In this document: positions 17,646 to 26,516 of the stretch, in pieces
Numbering within the stretch: position 1 is the stretch's first letter
Layout: every line of letters starts with the position of its first letter
Assembly: GCA_964514395.1 (NCBI GenBank)
Contig: CAZEQK010000015.1
Location: 7,792-71,791, forward strand
From: CAZEQK01 sp964514395
Lineage (GTDB): Bacteria > Bacillota > Bacilli > Tepidibacillales > Tepidibacillaceae
Length of the DNA stretch: 64,000 nt
Direction: 5' to 3'
Translations under genes and position numbers: made by a program
The notes under the pieces: model-generated
What the model was told of the DNA's origin: nothing
Database searches by the model: none
Seen by the model: only the letters and a program-made list of their open reading frames with translations

Positions 17646-17820
17646 GACTGATGATAAACTGTCGATTTCGTTTTTATCCTCAAAATCCACGTTATCATGT
17701 ACCCTTGCGTACACTCAGCCCGTGGATTTTTTTACGCCTAGAACTCGCCTAGTTTCTCACAGTCTCTGGTTTGTAGATTTTGTCTACAAACTGAATCATG
17801 AGTCGCTAGACTCTTGATTC
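17619..17820 (+). repeat. dispersed structured repeat, copy B, with terminal palindromes
   Basis: Core 17644-17777 matches copy A, with about 45 extra bases. It is bounded by two palindromes sharing ATCAAGAGTC / GACTCTTGAT: 17619-17642 (inside the tagA 3' end) and 17793-17820 (covering the yvyE 3' end). Inside, GAGACTG (17644) pairs with CAGTCTC (17760), AAACTG (17656) pairs with TGGTTT (17767) using G-U pairs, AAAATCCACG pairs with CGTGGATTTT, and GTTTGTAGA (17769) pairs with TCTACAAAC (17783). It separates two convergent genes and may also stop transcription. Confidence 0.8.
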
Positions 17821-18464
17821 CCTCCTTCTTGGTGCACTTCTTTATCCACGTATAGAGCTTCCTTGTAGATGATAAGTGCTTGGCCATTTGTTAAATTAGT
17901 AATAAGCTTCTCTAGTCGTTGCGCTTCACCATAAATAGCTATAGCAGTAAGAGTGACCATGTCAGCAAACGAACTATCAATAATACTATAGTTTTTGTTA
18001 TTTAATTCGTTCTCGATTTTACCATACCAGCTATAATCAACATCGATTTGAACCTTTTGATATAAGACTCTATCAATGATTCCTGCCGCAATAATACCTT
18101 CCTTTGCTGCCCGCCCGTAGGCTCTAATCAATCCGCCTGTGCCAAGCATGATACCCCCAAAATATCTTGTCACGACTACCGCCGTATTTTTAAGCTGCAT
18201 TTTCTTTAGGACTTCTAGAATTGGTTTGCCTGCAGTACCACTTGGTTCGCCATCATCATTTGCTCTTTGGATTTCATCCTTTTCACCGATCATATAGGCA
18301 GAGCAATGATGGTTGGCATTTCGATGTAACTTTTTCATATCAGTTATAAATTGTATCGCCTCCTCTTCAGACGTAACAGGCTTTACATTGCTGATAAATT
18401 CCGATTTTCGAATAACAATAGAAACTTCTCCAACATCCTTTACTGTTAAATAATGATTAATCAT
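17796..18464 (-). CDS. yvyE: YvyE/YigZ (IMPACT) family protein
   Basis: A 222-residue member of the YigZ/IMPACT family. The N-terminal domain has the signature DDGEPSGTAGKPILEVL near residue 73 and RYFGGIMLGTGGLIRAYGRA near residue 100; a C-terminal DUF1949 ferredoxin-like domain follows. Eukaryotic relatives modulate translation control; the bacterial role is unsettled. ATG 18462-18464 is preferred because AAAGGAG lies 11 nt upstream; a GTG four codons earlier abuts that site. In B. subtilis this gene neighbours degS and the LCP/tagO pair; here the surface island and metK lie between it and degS. The final codons lie in the palindrome of copy B. Confidence 0.93.
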   Translation of the reverse strand: MINHYLTVKDVGEVSIVIRKSEFISNVKPVTSEEEAIQFITDMKKLHRNANHHCSAYMIGEKDEIQRANDDGEPSGTAGKPILEVLKKMQLKNTAVVVTRYFGGIMLGTGGLIRAYGRAAKEGIIAAGIIDRVLYQKVQIDVDYSWYGKIENELNNKNYSIIDSSFADMVTLTAIAIYGEAQRLEKLITNLTNGQALIIYKEALYVDKEVHQEGGNQESSDS

Positions 18465-18812
18465 GAGTATATACACTCCTTTATGCTAATAAAGTACAAT
18501 GAATAACAAAAAAAATCAATCCATTCACGAAATAGCCCTATCTACGATGGATAAAAGATAAAAAAAGGACTTTATACCTACAGAAGTGATAATGGTTTAA
18601 TATATATAATAGGGTTTATACATAAACTGAAAAAAAACTTTTCTAAACCGAAACTTTTTTTTATGCGATACGTCTAATATCATGTATAATAGCATAATCA
18701 ACAAACAGGCTCAGTATGTCCAAAAAGCTAGTATAATTTAACATTTCATAGCTTTTCATGGTGTAAATGTATAAAATAATAGTTTAATAGACCTTTTTTG
18801 GAATTATTAACC

Positions 18813-18841
18813 TTTACGAACGGTAATACACATTGTATAAT
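18813..18841 (+). promoter_or_regulatory. sigma-A-type promoter of the S-layer gene
   Basis: TTTACG at 18813-18818 and a perfect TATAAT at 18836-18841 are separated by 17 bp. Transcription would start near 18848, giving a leader of about 115 nt to the first start codon and about 184 nt to the second. Confidence 0.6.
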
Positions 18842-18880
18842 CATAAAAGGGTTTCTATTATTTTCTAATGTTTACAGGTT

Positions 18881-18920
18881 TCTACGAGCTAGACTCGTAG
18901 AGCTTTATATATATATAAAG
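18881..18920 (+). promoter_or_regulatory. two tandem 5'-leader hairpins
   Basis: TCTACGAG / CTCGTAGA (18881-18901) is a perfect 8-bp stem with a 5-nt loop. It is followed at once by the perfect 18-bp palindrome CTTTATATATATATAAAG (18903-18920). Both lie in the predicted leader of the S-layer mRNA and have no T tract. A role in mRNA stability is an inference. Confidence 0.6.
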
Positions 18921-18944
18921 AATAAAAAATCATGCTCAACTCAA

Positions 18945-18965
18945 GAGAGGGGGTGACCGAGGATG
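18945..18965 (+). promoter_or_regulatory. alternative upstream translation start of the S-layer gene
   Basis: AGAGGGGGTGA (18946-18956) stands 6 nt before ATG 18963, in frame with the ATG at 19032. A second site, AGGAGGAG (19013-19020), precedes ATG 19032. Initiation at 18963 would add 23 residues before the signal peptide. Confidence 0.6.
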
Positions 18966-19031
18966 AGAGAACAGAGCTATAAAATGATTAACTCTCAACC
19001 AAACAAATATAGAGGAGGAGAAACAAAGGTT

Positions 19032-22000
19032 ATGAAAAAAAGATTATCAAGCCTATTAGTGTTAGCAATGATCTTTACATTACTAGCACCTGCAATGGCA
19101 TTCGCAGCAACTGGTGATGCTACAGTTACAGCTTCAACCATAGGTTGGGCTACTGGCGCTGCAATGGAAGCTGGTGCACAATCAACTCTTGCTGTTTCTG
19201 TAACAACAAGTACAGCAGGTAATGTTAGAATTAATTTTGACAAAACTGGATTTATTGTTACTGGTATAGGTGACTTGAATGCCACAGGAGCAGTTGTGAA
19301 TGGTAATTCAGTTATTTATCCAGTAGCAGCAGCTGGGCCTTATAATTTTGCTCCAGAAGTGAAAAACCCAGTTAAAGTAGGAGTATATCCTTTAGACCAG
19401 AATAGTAATGGTTTTTATACTGATCCAGGTGATTATGCTCCAATTCAAGTAAATGATGTACAACAAAGTTATGCAGCATTGACAACTCAATACACAGTTC
19501 AAATTTCTCCAGATTCCATTGGAACTGGTACTACTCAAAACATTGGAGTTAGTGTGTTAGAAAATGGAACTCCAGTAACAGATGATTCTATTCAATACAC
19601 TGTTACTGATAGCCAAGGATATAGCAACGTTAACACAGTAAATGGTGGTAGCTATACATTAGCTTACTCCGCTCCAGATGTTGAAAGTACAGTAACTGTA
19701 CAAGTTTATGATAATGCAACTACTTATATGGGTATGGCTACAGTAGATGTTTCTCATCAATTAAGCGTGAATCCATTTACCGTTAAAATGAATGATACTA
19801 AGACTATCATCGGTAAGTTATTAATGGGTAATGGTGATGCTATTGATTATACTGCTGATCCACAAGAAATCTTTGTAAAAATCGGTGCTAATGAAGTTGC
19901 ACATGCATTACCAGCTAAAGACGGTACTTTCGCAGTAACAGCTACATTTACTGAAGCTGGTGACTTCGTTATTGGTACTAGAGATCCAGGTACACTAGTA
20001 GTAGGTAATGCTGAGTTTAAAGGTACAGTTCAAGCTGGTGCTTTAACAGTAACTGCTCCTGATACTTCATTAGTAGCTAATACTTTTGTATCTAATAATG
20101 TTAAATTTACTGCTAAAGTTGGAGATCAAGCTGCTCCAAATGCTGTAATTACTTTATCTAATGTTTTAATTGACAGCTCTTTCGATCCTTTAACAGATGT
20201 AGTAGCAGGTTCAGTTGATTTAGCAAATTCAGAAAAAGATGTTTATCTTAATTACAAAGTGCTTACATTAATTACTGATGGTGATGGTGAAGCTATAATT
20301 AATGCTAAATTCACTAAAACAGGTACAGTAGTAGTTGATGGTGCTTATGATTCCAATACAGCTGGTTATGCTGATGTACCAGAATACGTTGGTTCAGCTA
20401 CATTTAATGTTCTTGGTGCTGAGAAATTCAACATTCAAGTTTCACATAACAATGATACAATCAGATCAAATGTATATGAGACATTTACTATTAATTTCTC
20501 AGATTTAAACGGTATTGGTATTGACCCAACTAATGGTTTAACTAAGGTTGAATATTCCGTTGTAGGTCCTGGTATTGATTATTCAAGTGAAACTACTGCG
20601 ATTGGTGATACTCAATTTGTAAAAGGAGTAACACCTAACCAAGCTGGTTCCATTACAATTACTGTAACAGGTACATTTAAAGATGGTTCCACAGAAACAA
20701 AAATGGAGACATATGATGTTGCTGGTTATTATGTTGCAGTAAGTCTTGATAAAGCAACTACTGGTGATGTTATAGACTTCAGTTCAGCTGTTACTGATCA
20801 AGATGGAACTCCAATCAACAATGCAAAAGTTGTATTAACAATGGCTAGTAATAATACTTCAATCACTGATTTCTATACTTTAGATAGTGATACTGGAGAA
20901 TATACTGTTACTGCTAATACCTTAACTCTTGATGGTACAGTTACTAACATTAATAATGGTTACTATGCAAAAACATTAAAAGTTAACGAAGTAGGTCAAG
21001 TTGACGTATCAGTTAAAATCTTTGATACAGATACTACTAGCCCTACCTATAATACTTGGGTTACTTCAGCTACTTCTTCCTTTACTGTAGCTGGTCAAAA
21101 CGTGTACCAAGTTAACGTTGATAAATCTTTATTAGCTGGTAAAGGTGAAGATTTAATTGTTCAAGTAATCGATGATCAAGGAAATCCTGTAACAAATCTT
21201 GTTAAGTTTGAAGTAACAAGACCTGATACTGATCACAACAATTTATCAGTAAATAGTGTAACATCAGCAGCTACTGGTTTAACATCAGAAATAACAGGAT
21301 CACCTATTGATACTAATAGTGATTCAGTTGTTGATTCATACAAATTCACTAATGTATTAACAACTACACCTGGTGATTATATAGTTGTAGCAAGTACAGA
21401 TAATGGCGAAAAACAAGGTGAATTCACATTACATGTTGTAGCGCCTCAAATTGATTTTGGTCGAGCTAAATTAACAGAAAACTTTAAGCAATTAGTTACT
21501 GTAACAGCTACTGACCCACGTAATGGAAGTGCTTTGGACTTCTACTTGACTTTAGATGGTACTACTAACACAACAAACCATGCAACAGCATATTTCTATG
21601 ATCAAGATAATAGAGATGGTCTTCCTGCTCTTGGTTTAAGCGCTTCAGCTTCTAAATCATTTACTTTCTATATTCTACCAGTAATTGATCAATCTTTAAG
21701 TGATTATGTAAATCAATTATCATTTGACATTACACTTGATGGTAATACAGTTGATAATGCGAAGGTATTTGATGTAGACCAAGCTAAATTAATGGTTTCT
21801 AATGATGTAAATGAAGTATACTTAAATGCTAATAATACTTTAGAACTTAGTGCTACAGATGCAAATGGTCAGCCTGTTGTTCAAACAGGAGTTTATTATG
21901 ATGGTCATACTATTGGTAAAACTGATTCTAATGGTAAGTTAGTATATACTTTTGCACCAAATGCTAGTGGAGATTTAGATTTCTATCTTCTTGATGAAGG

Positions 22001-22673
22001 TAAAGTAGATATTACTAAAACCGATACTTCATCATTAAATGAGACTAAGGCTACTGTTAAATCAGTACCAGATAATGTTAAACCAGAAATCCACTTAGTT
22101 TCTGATGCAACTACAACTGATGCTAGTTACACATTAGTTGTTGGATTCTCTGATAACACTTATGTTAAAGAAGCATATCTTGATAACACTAAATTACCTG
22201 TTGTAAATGGACAAATTCGTTTCAATACAACATTAAAAGATGGCGAAAACAACTTCTACGTTGTAGCTGTTGACGTTGCTGGTAATTCAACAGATGAGAC
22301 ATTAACAGTATCAAAAGTTCAACCACAAACAACTAAAGTTTCCTTTGTTCTTAACAAGGATACTGGATTAGGAGCTGCATTCGTTAGTACTGGACGTACA
22401 TTTATCCCATTCCGTGCTTTAGGTAATGAGTTAGGTGCTTACACTTACTATGATTCAGCTACTAAAACTGTTGTATTAAAACGTGGTGACACTAAAGTTG
22501 AGTTAACACTTGGCTCTAAGGTTGCTGTAGTTAATGGTAAAGATGTTCAAATGGACGTAGCTCCAATTGTTAAGGATGGACGTACTTATGTACCATTCCG
22601 TGCAGTAGGTGAAATGTTCGACGCATATGTATATTATGATTCAGCATCAAAAACCGTTAGCTATACGTTTTAA
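19032..22673 (+). CDS. S-layer-type exported protein with C-terminal stalk domain
   Basis: A 1213-residue secreted protein, probably the main S-layer subunit. The signal peptide is MKKRLSSLLVLAMIFTLLAP and continues to AMAFA, with likely cleavage near residue 25. The body is Thr/Asn/Asp-rich with no cysteine evident and reads as several beta-sandwich domains. The last ~110 residues form a copper-amine-oxidase N-domain-like (stalk) module with two repeats, GRTFIPFRALGNELGA and GRTYVPFRAVGEMFDA. No SLH motif is present. Codon use looks optimised for high expression: in the C-terminal module every Arg is CGT. It has a strong promoter, leader hairpins and terminator of its own. A longer form could start at 18963. 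Confidence 0.85.
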   Translation: MKKRLSSLLVLAMIFTLLAPAMAFAATGDATVTASTIGWATGAAMEAGAQSTLAVSVTTSTAGNVRINFDKTGFIVTGIGDLNATGAVVNGNSVIYPVAAAGPYNFAPEVKNPVKVGVYPLDQNSNGFYTDPGDYAPIQVNDVQQSYAALTTQYTVQISPDSIGTGTTQNIGVSVLENGTPVTDDSIQYTVTDSQGYSNVNTVNGGSYTLAYSAPDVESTVTVQVYDNATTYMGMATVDVSHQLSVNPFTVKMNDTKTIIGKLLMGNGDAIDYTADPQEIFVKIGANEVAHALPAKDGTFAVTATFTEAGDFVIGTRDPGTLVVGNAEFKGTVQAGALTVTAPDTSLVANTFVSNNVKFTAKVGDQAAPNAVITLSNVLIDSSFDPLTDVVAGSVDLANSEKDVYLNYKVLTLITDGDGEAIINAKFTKTGTVVVDGAYDSNTAGYADVPEYVGSATFNVLGAEKFNIQVSHNNDTIRSNVYETFTINFSDLNGIGIDPTNGLTKVEYSVVGPGIDYSSETTAIGDTQFVKGVTPNQAGSITITVTGTFKDGSTETKMETYDVAGYYVAVSLDKATTGDVIDFSSAVTDQDGTPINNAKVVLTMASNNTSITDFYTLDSDTGEYTVTANTLTLDGTVTNINNGYYAKTLKVNEVGQVDVSVKIFDTDTTSPTYNTWVTSATSSFTVAGQNVYQVNVDKSLLAGKGEDLIVQVIDDQGNPVTNLVKFEVTRPDTDHNNLSVNSVTSAATGLTSEITGSPIDTNSDSVVDSYKFTNVLTTTPGDYIVVASTDNGEKQGEFTLHVVAPQIDFGRAKLTENFKQLVTVTATDPRNGSALDFYLTLDGTTNTTNHATAYFYDQDNRDGLPALGLSASASKSFTFYILPVIDQSLSDYVNQLSFDITLDGNTVDNAKVFDVDQAKLMVSNDVNEVYLNANNTLELSATDANGQPVVQTGVYYDGHTIGKTDSNGKLVYTFAPNASGDLDFYLLDEGKVDITKTDTSSLNETKATVKSVPDNVKPEIHLVSDATTTDASYTLVVGFSDNTYVKEAYLDNTKLPVVNGQIRFNTTLKDGENNFYVVAVDVAGNSTDETLTVSKVQPQTTKVSFVLNKDTGLGAAFVSTGRTFIPFRALGNELGAYTYYDSATKTVVLKRGDTKVELTLGSKVAVVNGKDVQMDVAPIVKDGRTYVPFRAVGEMFDAYVYYDSASKTVSYTF

Positions 22674-22689
22674 TTAGCTTATAATTAAC

Positions 22690-22722
22690 AAAAAGGTCTC
22701 CCGTAAGGGAGGCCTTTTTTTG
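22690..22722 (+). terminator. terminator after the S-layer gene
   Basis: AAAAGG.CTCCC and GGGAGGCCTTTT form a GC-rich stem with a GTAA loop, followed by seven T residues. A strong intrinsic terminator. Confidence 0.93.
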
Positions 22723-22888
22723 TTATACATGAAGTAATACATAATATTAGTATAGGTCATACAAATAAAAATACAGGTACAAGTATAGTAAAAAATTAAT
22801 AGTTTTAGATGAAATGGAATAATTGCTAATAGAGTCGAATATAAAACAGTAATGAATAAAATGTGTGTAAGGAAGGAGATATAAAGGA

Positions 22889-25800
22889 ATGATGAAGTTT
22901 CTTTCTAAGCTATTAGCAATTGTTTTAATATTTTCATTAGGTACTCCTGCCATTGTTATTGGTGCTAGTAATCAACAGGCTACTATAAATAGTACTCCTA
23001 CAATGGAGTGGAATGATAGTGATTCCCACGAAGCAGGCGCTAGTTCTGTATTAAATACTTTGGTAAATGTATATGGCAAAACAGGTGATATTATAACTAT
23101 AGATTTCTCTAATACAGGATTTATTGTTACAGGTATAGGAGAAATAGATGAAAATATTATTACTGGTACAATCAATGCAAATACGGTAACATATCAACTT
23201 AAAACAAATGTAGATAATGAAAATTTATTGTTAAAGCCAACTGTGATAAATCCAAGAAAAGTAGGCATCTATACTGGTAATGATTCGAATTATATCAAAA
23301 TAAACAGTATAGCTGCGGCATATGTGTTGGAAACTGAATACACAGTTAAATTATCTCAGGAATCTGTGGGTACTGGTGTAACAAACATTATAACGATTAG
23401 CGTTTTTGAGAATGGTAATTTAGTATCAGATGATCCTATGGATTATCATATTGCTGGCTTAAGTACAAATTATGCAGTGAGGGGTGGAAGTTTCGTATTT
23501 GCATATTCTGCTCCTGAAGAAGAAACAACGATACCAATTTTTGTTTTTAATGAAGCAACTGGTTTTATGGGTCATACACTTTTAAAAGTAGAAGATGATT
23601 TAAAAGTAAATTCGATTGAAGTTAAAGCTGGTGAAACTAAAGTTGTTCAAGGGAAATTATTATTAGGTAATGGAAAAGTAAAAACCTCTCCACTAACGAA
23701 TAAACCATTATCACAAGAAATTGAAGTAAAAATAGGAAATAGGTTAATTGCAAAAACACAAACAGCATATGATGGGTCTTTTGCTGTTACTGCAACATTT
23801 GATGAAGCTGGTCCGTTTACTGTAGGGGCAACCAATGGACTTTCTGTATTTAATGGGGTAGTAAAGCCTAATGAATTAAATGTAACTACTTCTCTTCAAA
23901 CACCATTAATAGCAAATACATTTGCATCTGATGTAAAGATAAGAGCGAAGGTGGGTGATAATGAAGCAAGGGGCGCTTATATTACATTAACGAATCTACT
24001 GATTGATAAGTCCTTTAATCCAATAGAAGATGTCATCAAGGGAACGATTATTTCATATAAGCAAGATAGTAACGATAATTATAACTCATTAGTCATTAAA
24101 ACAGATTTCAATGGGGAGATTGAGTTCTATGCTTCTTTTGCTAGGGTTGGAATAGTTTCTGTGTATGGCGAGTATGATACGGAGTATTTAGGCTATGAGT
24201 ATGGTACTGAACCAGAATATGTTGGATCAACATCGTTCAACGTAATAAATGCAGAGAAATTTAATGTCCAGATAAATCATAGTAATATCAATAATGATGA
24301 GATTATTAGATCTAATGTAGAAGAAACTTTTAATGTTTATTATTCTGATATTAATGGTGAAGGAATAATGGATGAGGGAGATTCTTTAGTAAAGGTAAAC
24401 TATAGTGTGGAAGGTCCAGGGATAGACATAGAAAAAGAAATAGCTCAGTCACAAGGAGGAAGATTTGTTGTCGTCGTGACACCATCTGAGGCGGGCCAGA
24501 TTACCTTTAACGTAACAGGTACATTCGCTGATGGTTCGACAGTCACAAAAACTAAAGTTTTTAATGTGGAAGGTTATTATATAAATTTAAATATCGACAG
24601 AGCAGTTATAGGAAACATCGTTCATTTTAATGCAACAATTACTGAACTTGATGGTACACCAATTAATACAGCTCAAATACAAATAAAAATGAAGTCTGAT
24701 AATTTTTCCATTACTAATTTTTACACCTATGACCAATCAGATAAGGGATTTACTATGCCACAGAACAACATAACAATTAATGGGCAATTAGAAAATATTA
24801 ATAATGGTAATTATTCGAGAGACTTTAAGGTGAATGAAGTTGGTACAGTAGAAGTTTTAGCTAAAATTTTTGATGGAACGAAATGGGTAATTTCAGCTAC
24901 ATCAACATTTACGATAGTAGGAGAAAATGTTTATAACGTTTTAGCAGATAAAGTATTATTAGCTGGAAAAGCTGAAGACTTAATTGTTCAAGTTTTTAAT
25001 ACTGATGGCAGTCCTGTTAGAGATTATGTCAAGTTTGTTACAAATAAACCAGGTGAAGATTACGATGTATTAAAAGTAAATGGAATGACTAGCACTTCTA
25101 TTTATGGCAGTCCTATTGATACGAATGGTGATTCAATTGTTGATGCATATAAGTTTACTAACGTTTATACAACAACACCTGGTGACTATACGATTGTGGC
25201 AAGTACTGATAATGGTAGAAAACAAGGCGAGTTAATCTTACATGTTTTAGCACCAGATGTAAGAATTTCACCAACCAAAATAACGGAGAACTACAAACAA
25301 AAGGTTAATATTACAGCATATGATCCAAGAAATAATGAGCCATTAGAGTTTTCATTGAATTTAGATTCTGCTACAAATCAGATCAACGGTTCTGATGCAA
25401 CCTTTTACGATGAGGATAATATAAACACTTCTATCGCATTACCATCTAATATAGCAAAATCATTTACTTTTTACATGTTACCTACCGTTAATCAAAATCA
25501 GAAAGACTCCAGTAATCAATTGGCATTTGATATCACAATTGATGGTAATACCTTAATGAATGGAAAGGTTTTTGAAATAGGGCAAGCGAAATTAGTAACG
25601 AAAAATGAACAAACTAAAATATATTTAGATGTTAATAATAGTATAGAGTTTGAAGCTACAGATGCAAACAATAATCCTATAGCGAATAAGGAAGTAATGT
25701 ACAATGATAAAATTATCGGTAAAACGGGTATAAATGGGACGTTTGAATACAATTTCACACCAAAGTCTAGTGGAGGTATTGAATTTATCCTTAGCGATGA

Positions 25801-26458
25801 TGTCTATAGTGGAGAGACTAGTACTACGATTTATGCAACACTTGACACTGAAGTTCCACAAATTCATTTAGTCTCAAGTGAGCAAGTAACAGATGAAAAT
25901 TATACGTTAATTGTTGATTTTACAGATAATACAAAAGTAACTAGGGCATTTGTTAATAATAAAGCAATTCCTGTAGTAAATAATAGAATCATTTATAAAG
26001 ATACCTTAACAGATGGCATGAACCAGTTCTATATTGTTGCTTATGATATAGTTGGTAATCCAAATGCTCAAACTTTTATCATTACAAAATTACAACCACA
26101 AAAGAAAAAAATGGTAAAGGTGACCTTTAAATTAGGTGAAGATACAGGTTTAGGAGTACCTTTTATAGAAAATGGCCGTACTTACATTCCATTACGCGCC
26201 TTAGGTGATAGGATAGGTGCAAATATAGTTTACAATCCTGATACGAAGAAAATAGTAATGATACGCGGAGATATAAAAGTAGAGCTAACACTTAATTCAA
26301 AAACTGCTATAGTGAATGGCAAAAAAATCGAAATGGACGTGACCCCAATTGTTAAAATGGGTCATACTTATCTACCATTTAGAGTAGTCGGTGAATTTCT
26401 CGAAGCAAATGTATACTATGATTCATCAACAAAGTCTGTAAGCTATACATTTATTTAA
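22889..26458 (+). CDS. S-layer-type exported protein, tandem paralogue
   Basis: A 1189-residue secreted protein clearly paralogous to the previous gene along its whole length. Shared blocks include TGFIVTGIG, TEYTVKLSQES against TQYTVQISPDS, LLAGKAEDLIVQV, NVYTTTPGDYTIVASTDNG and the C-terminal stalk repeats GRTYIPLRALGDRIGA and GHTYLPFRVVGEFLEA. The signal peptide covers roughly residues 1-26. Codon choice is less biased (Arg as CGT, CGC, AGG and AGA within the same module), suggesting lower expression. GGAAGGAG precedes the ATG. It may be an alternative or minor surface-layer subunit; this is inference from paralogy. Confidence 0.85.
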   Translation: MMKFLSKLLAIVLIFSLGTPAIVIGASNQQATINSTPTMEWNDSDSHEAGASSVLNTLVNVYGKTGDIITIDFSNTGFIVTGIGEIDENIITGTINANTVTYQLKTNVDNENLLLKPTVINPRKVGIYTGNDSNYIKINSIAAAYVLETEYTVKLSQESVGTGVTNIITISVFENGNLVSDDPMDYHIAGLSTNYAVRGGSFVFAYSAPEEETTIPIFVFNEATGFMGHTLLKVEDDLKVNSIEVKAGETKVVQGKLLLGNGKVKTSPLTNKPLSQEIEVKIGNRLIAKTQTAYDGSFAVTATFDEAGPFTVGATNGLSVFNGVVKPNELNVTTSLQTPLIANTFASDVKIRAKVGDNEARGAYITLTNLLIDKSFNPIEDVIKGTIISYKQDSNDNYNSLVIKTDFNGEIEFYASFARVGIVSVYGEYDTEYLGYEYGTEPEYVGSTSFNVINAEKFNVQINHSNINNDEIIRSNVEETFNVYYSDINGEGIMDEGDSLVKVNYSVEGPGIDIEKEIAQSQGGRFVVVVTPSEAGQITFNVTGTFADGSTVTKTKVFNVEGYYINLNIDRAVIGNIVHFNATITELDGTPINTAQIQIKMKSDNFSITNFYTYDQSDKGFTMPQNNITINGQLENINNGNYSRDFKVNEVGTVEVLAKIFDGTKWVISATSTFTIVGENVYNVLADKVLLAGKAEDLIVQVFNTDGSPVRDYVKFVTNKPGEDYDVLKVNGMTSTSIYGSPIDTNGDSIVDAYKFTNVYTTTPGDYTIVASTDNGRKQGELILHVLAPDVRISPTKITENYKQKVNITAYDPRNNEPLEFSLNLDSATNQINGSDATFYDEDNINTSIALPSNIAKSFTFYMLPTVNQNQKDSSNQLAFDITIDGNTLMNGKVFEIGQAKLVTKNEQTKIYLDVNNSIEFEATDANNNPIANKEVMYNDKIIGKTGINGTFEYNFTPKSSGGIEFILSDDVYSGETSTTIYATLDTEVPQIHLVSSEQVTDENYTLIVDFTDNTKVTRAFVNNKAIPVVNNRIIYKDTLTDGMNQFYIVAYDIVGNPNAQTFIITKLQPQKKKMVKVTFKLGEDTGLGVPFIENGRTYIPLRALGDRIGANIVYNPDTKKIVMIRGDIKVELTLNSKTAIVNGKKIEMDVTPIVKMGHTYLPFRVVGEFLEANVYYDSSTKSVSYTFI

Positions 26459-26467
26459 TACTATACT

Positions 26468-26497
26468 AAAAAGCCCCTTAAACGGGGCTTTTTTCTG
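26468..26497 (+). terminator. terminator after the second S-layer-type gene
   Basis: AAAAGCCCC and GGGGCTTTTTT form a strong stem with a short loop and T tract. Confidence 0.92.
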
Positions 26498-26516
26498 TAA
26501 GCAATGCGTTGATCAT

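Larger units (their letters stand above)
18465..18962. other. long upstream region of the main S-layer-type gene
   Basis: AT-rich regulatory region with several TATAAT hexamers (18685, 18732, 18836), an inverted repeat AAAAAGCTA...TAGCTTTT around 18722-18757, and two leader hairpins (listed separately). No ORF or known riboswitch is visible. Multiple promoter-like boxes and a long leader are common before S-layer genes. Confidence 0.6.

Noticed and set aside
18465..18962. Riboswitch upstream of the S-layer gene
   Set aside because: No GEMM, S-box or other known core could be found; only simple hairpins and promoter-like boxes.
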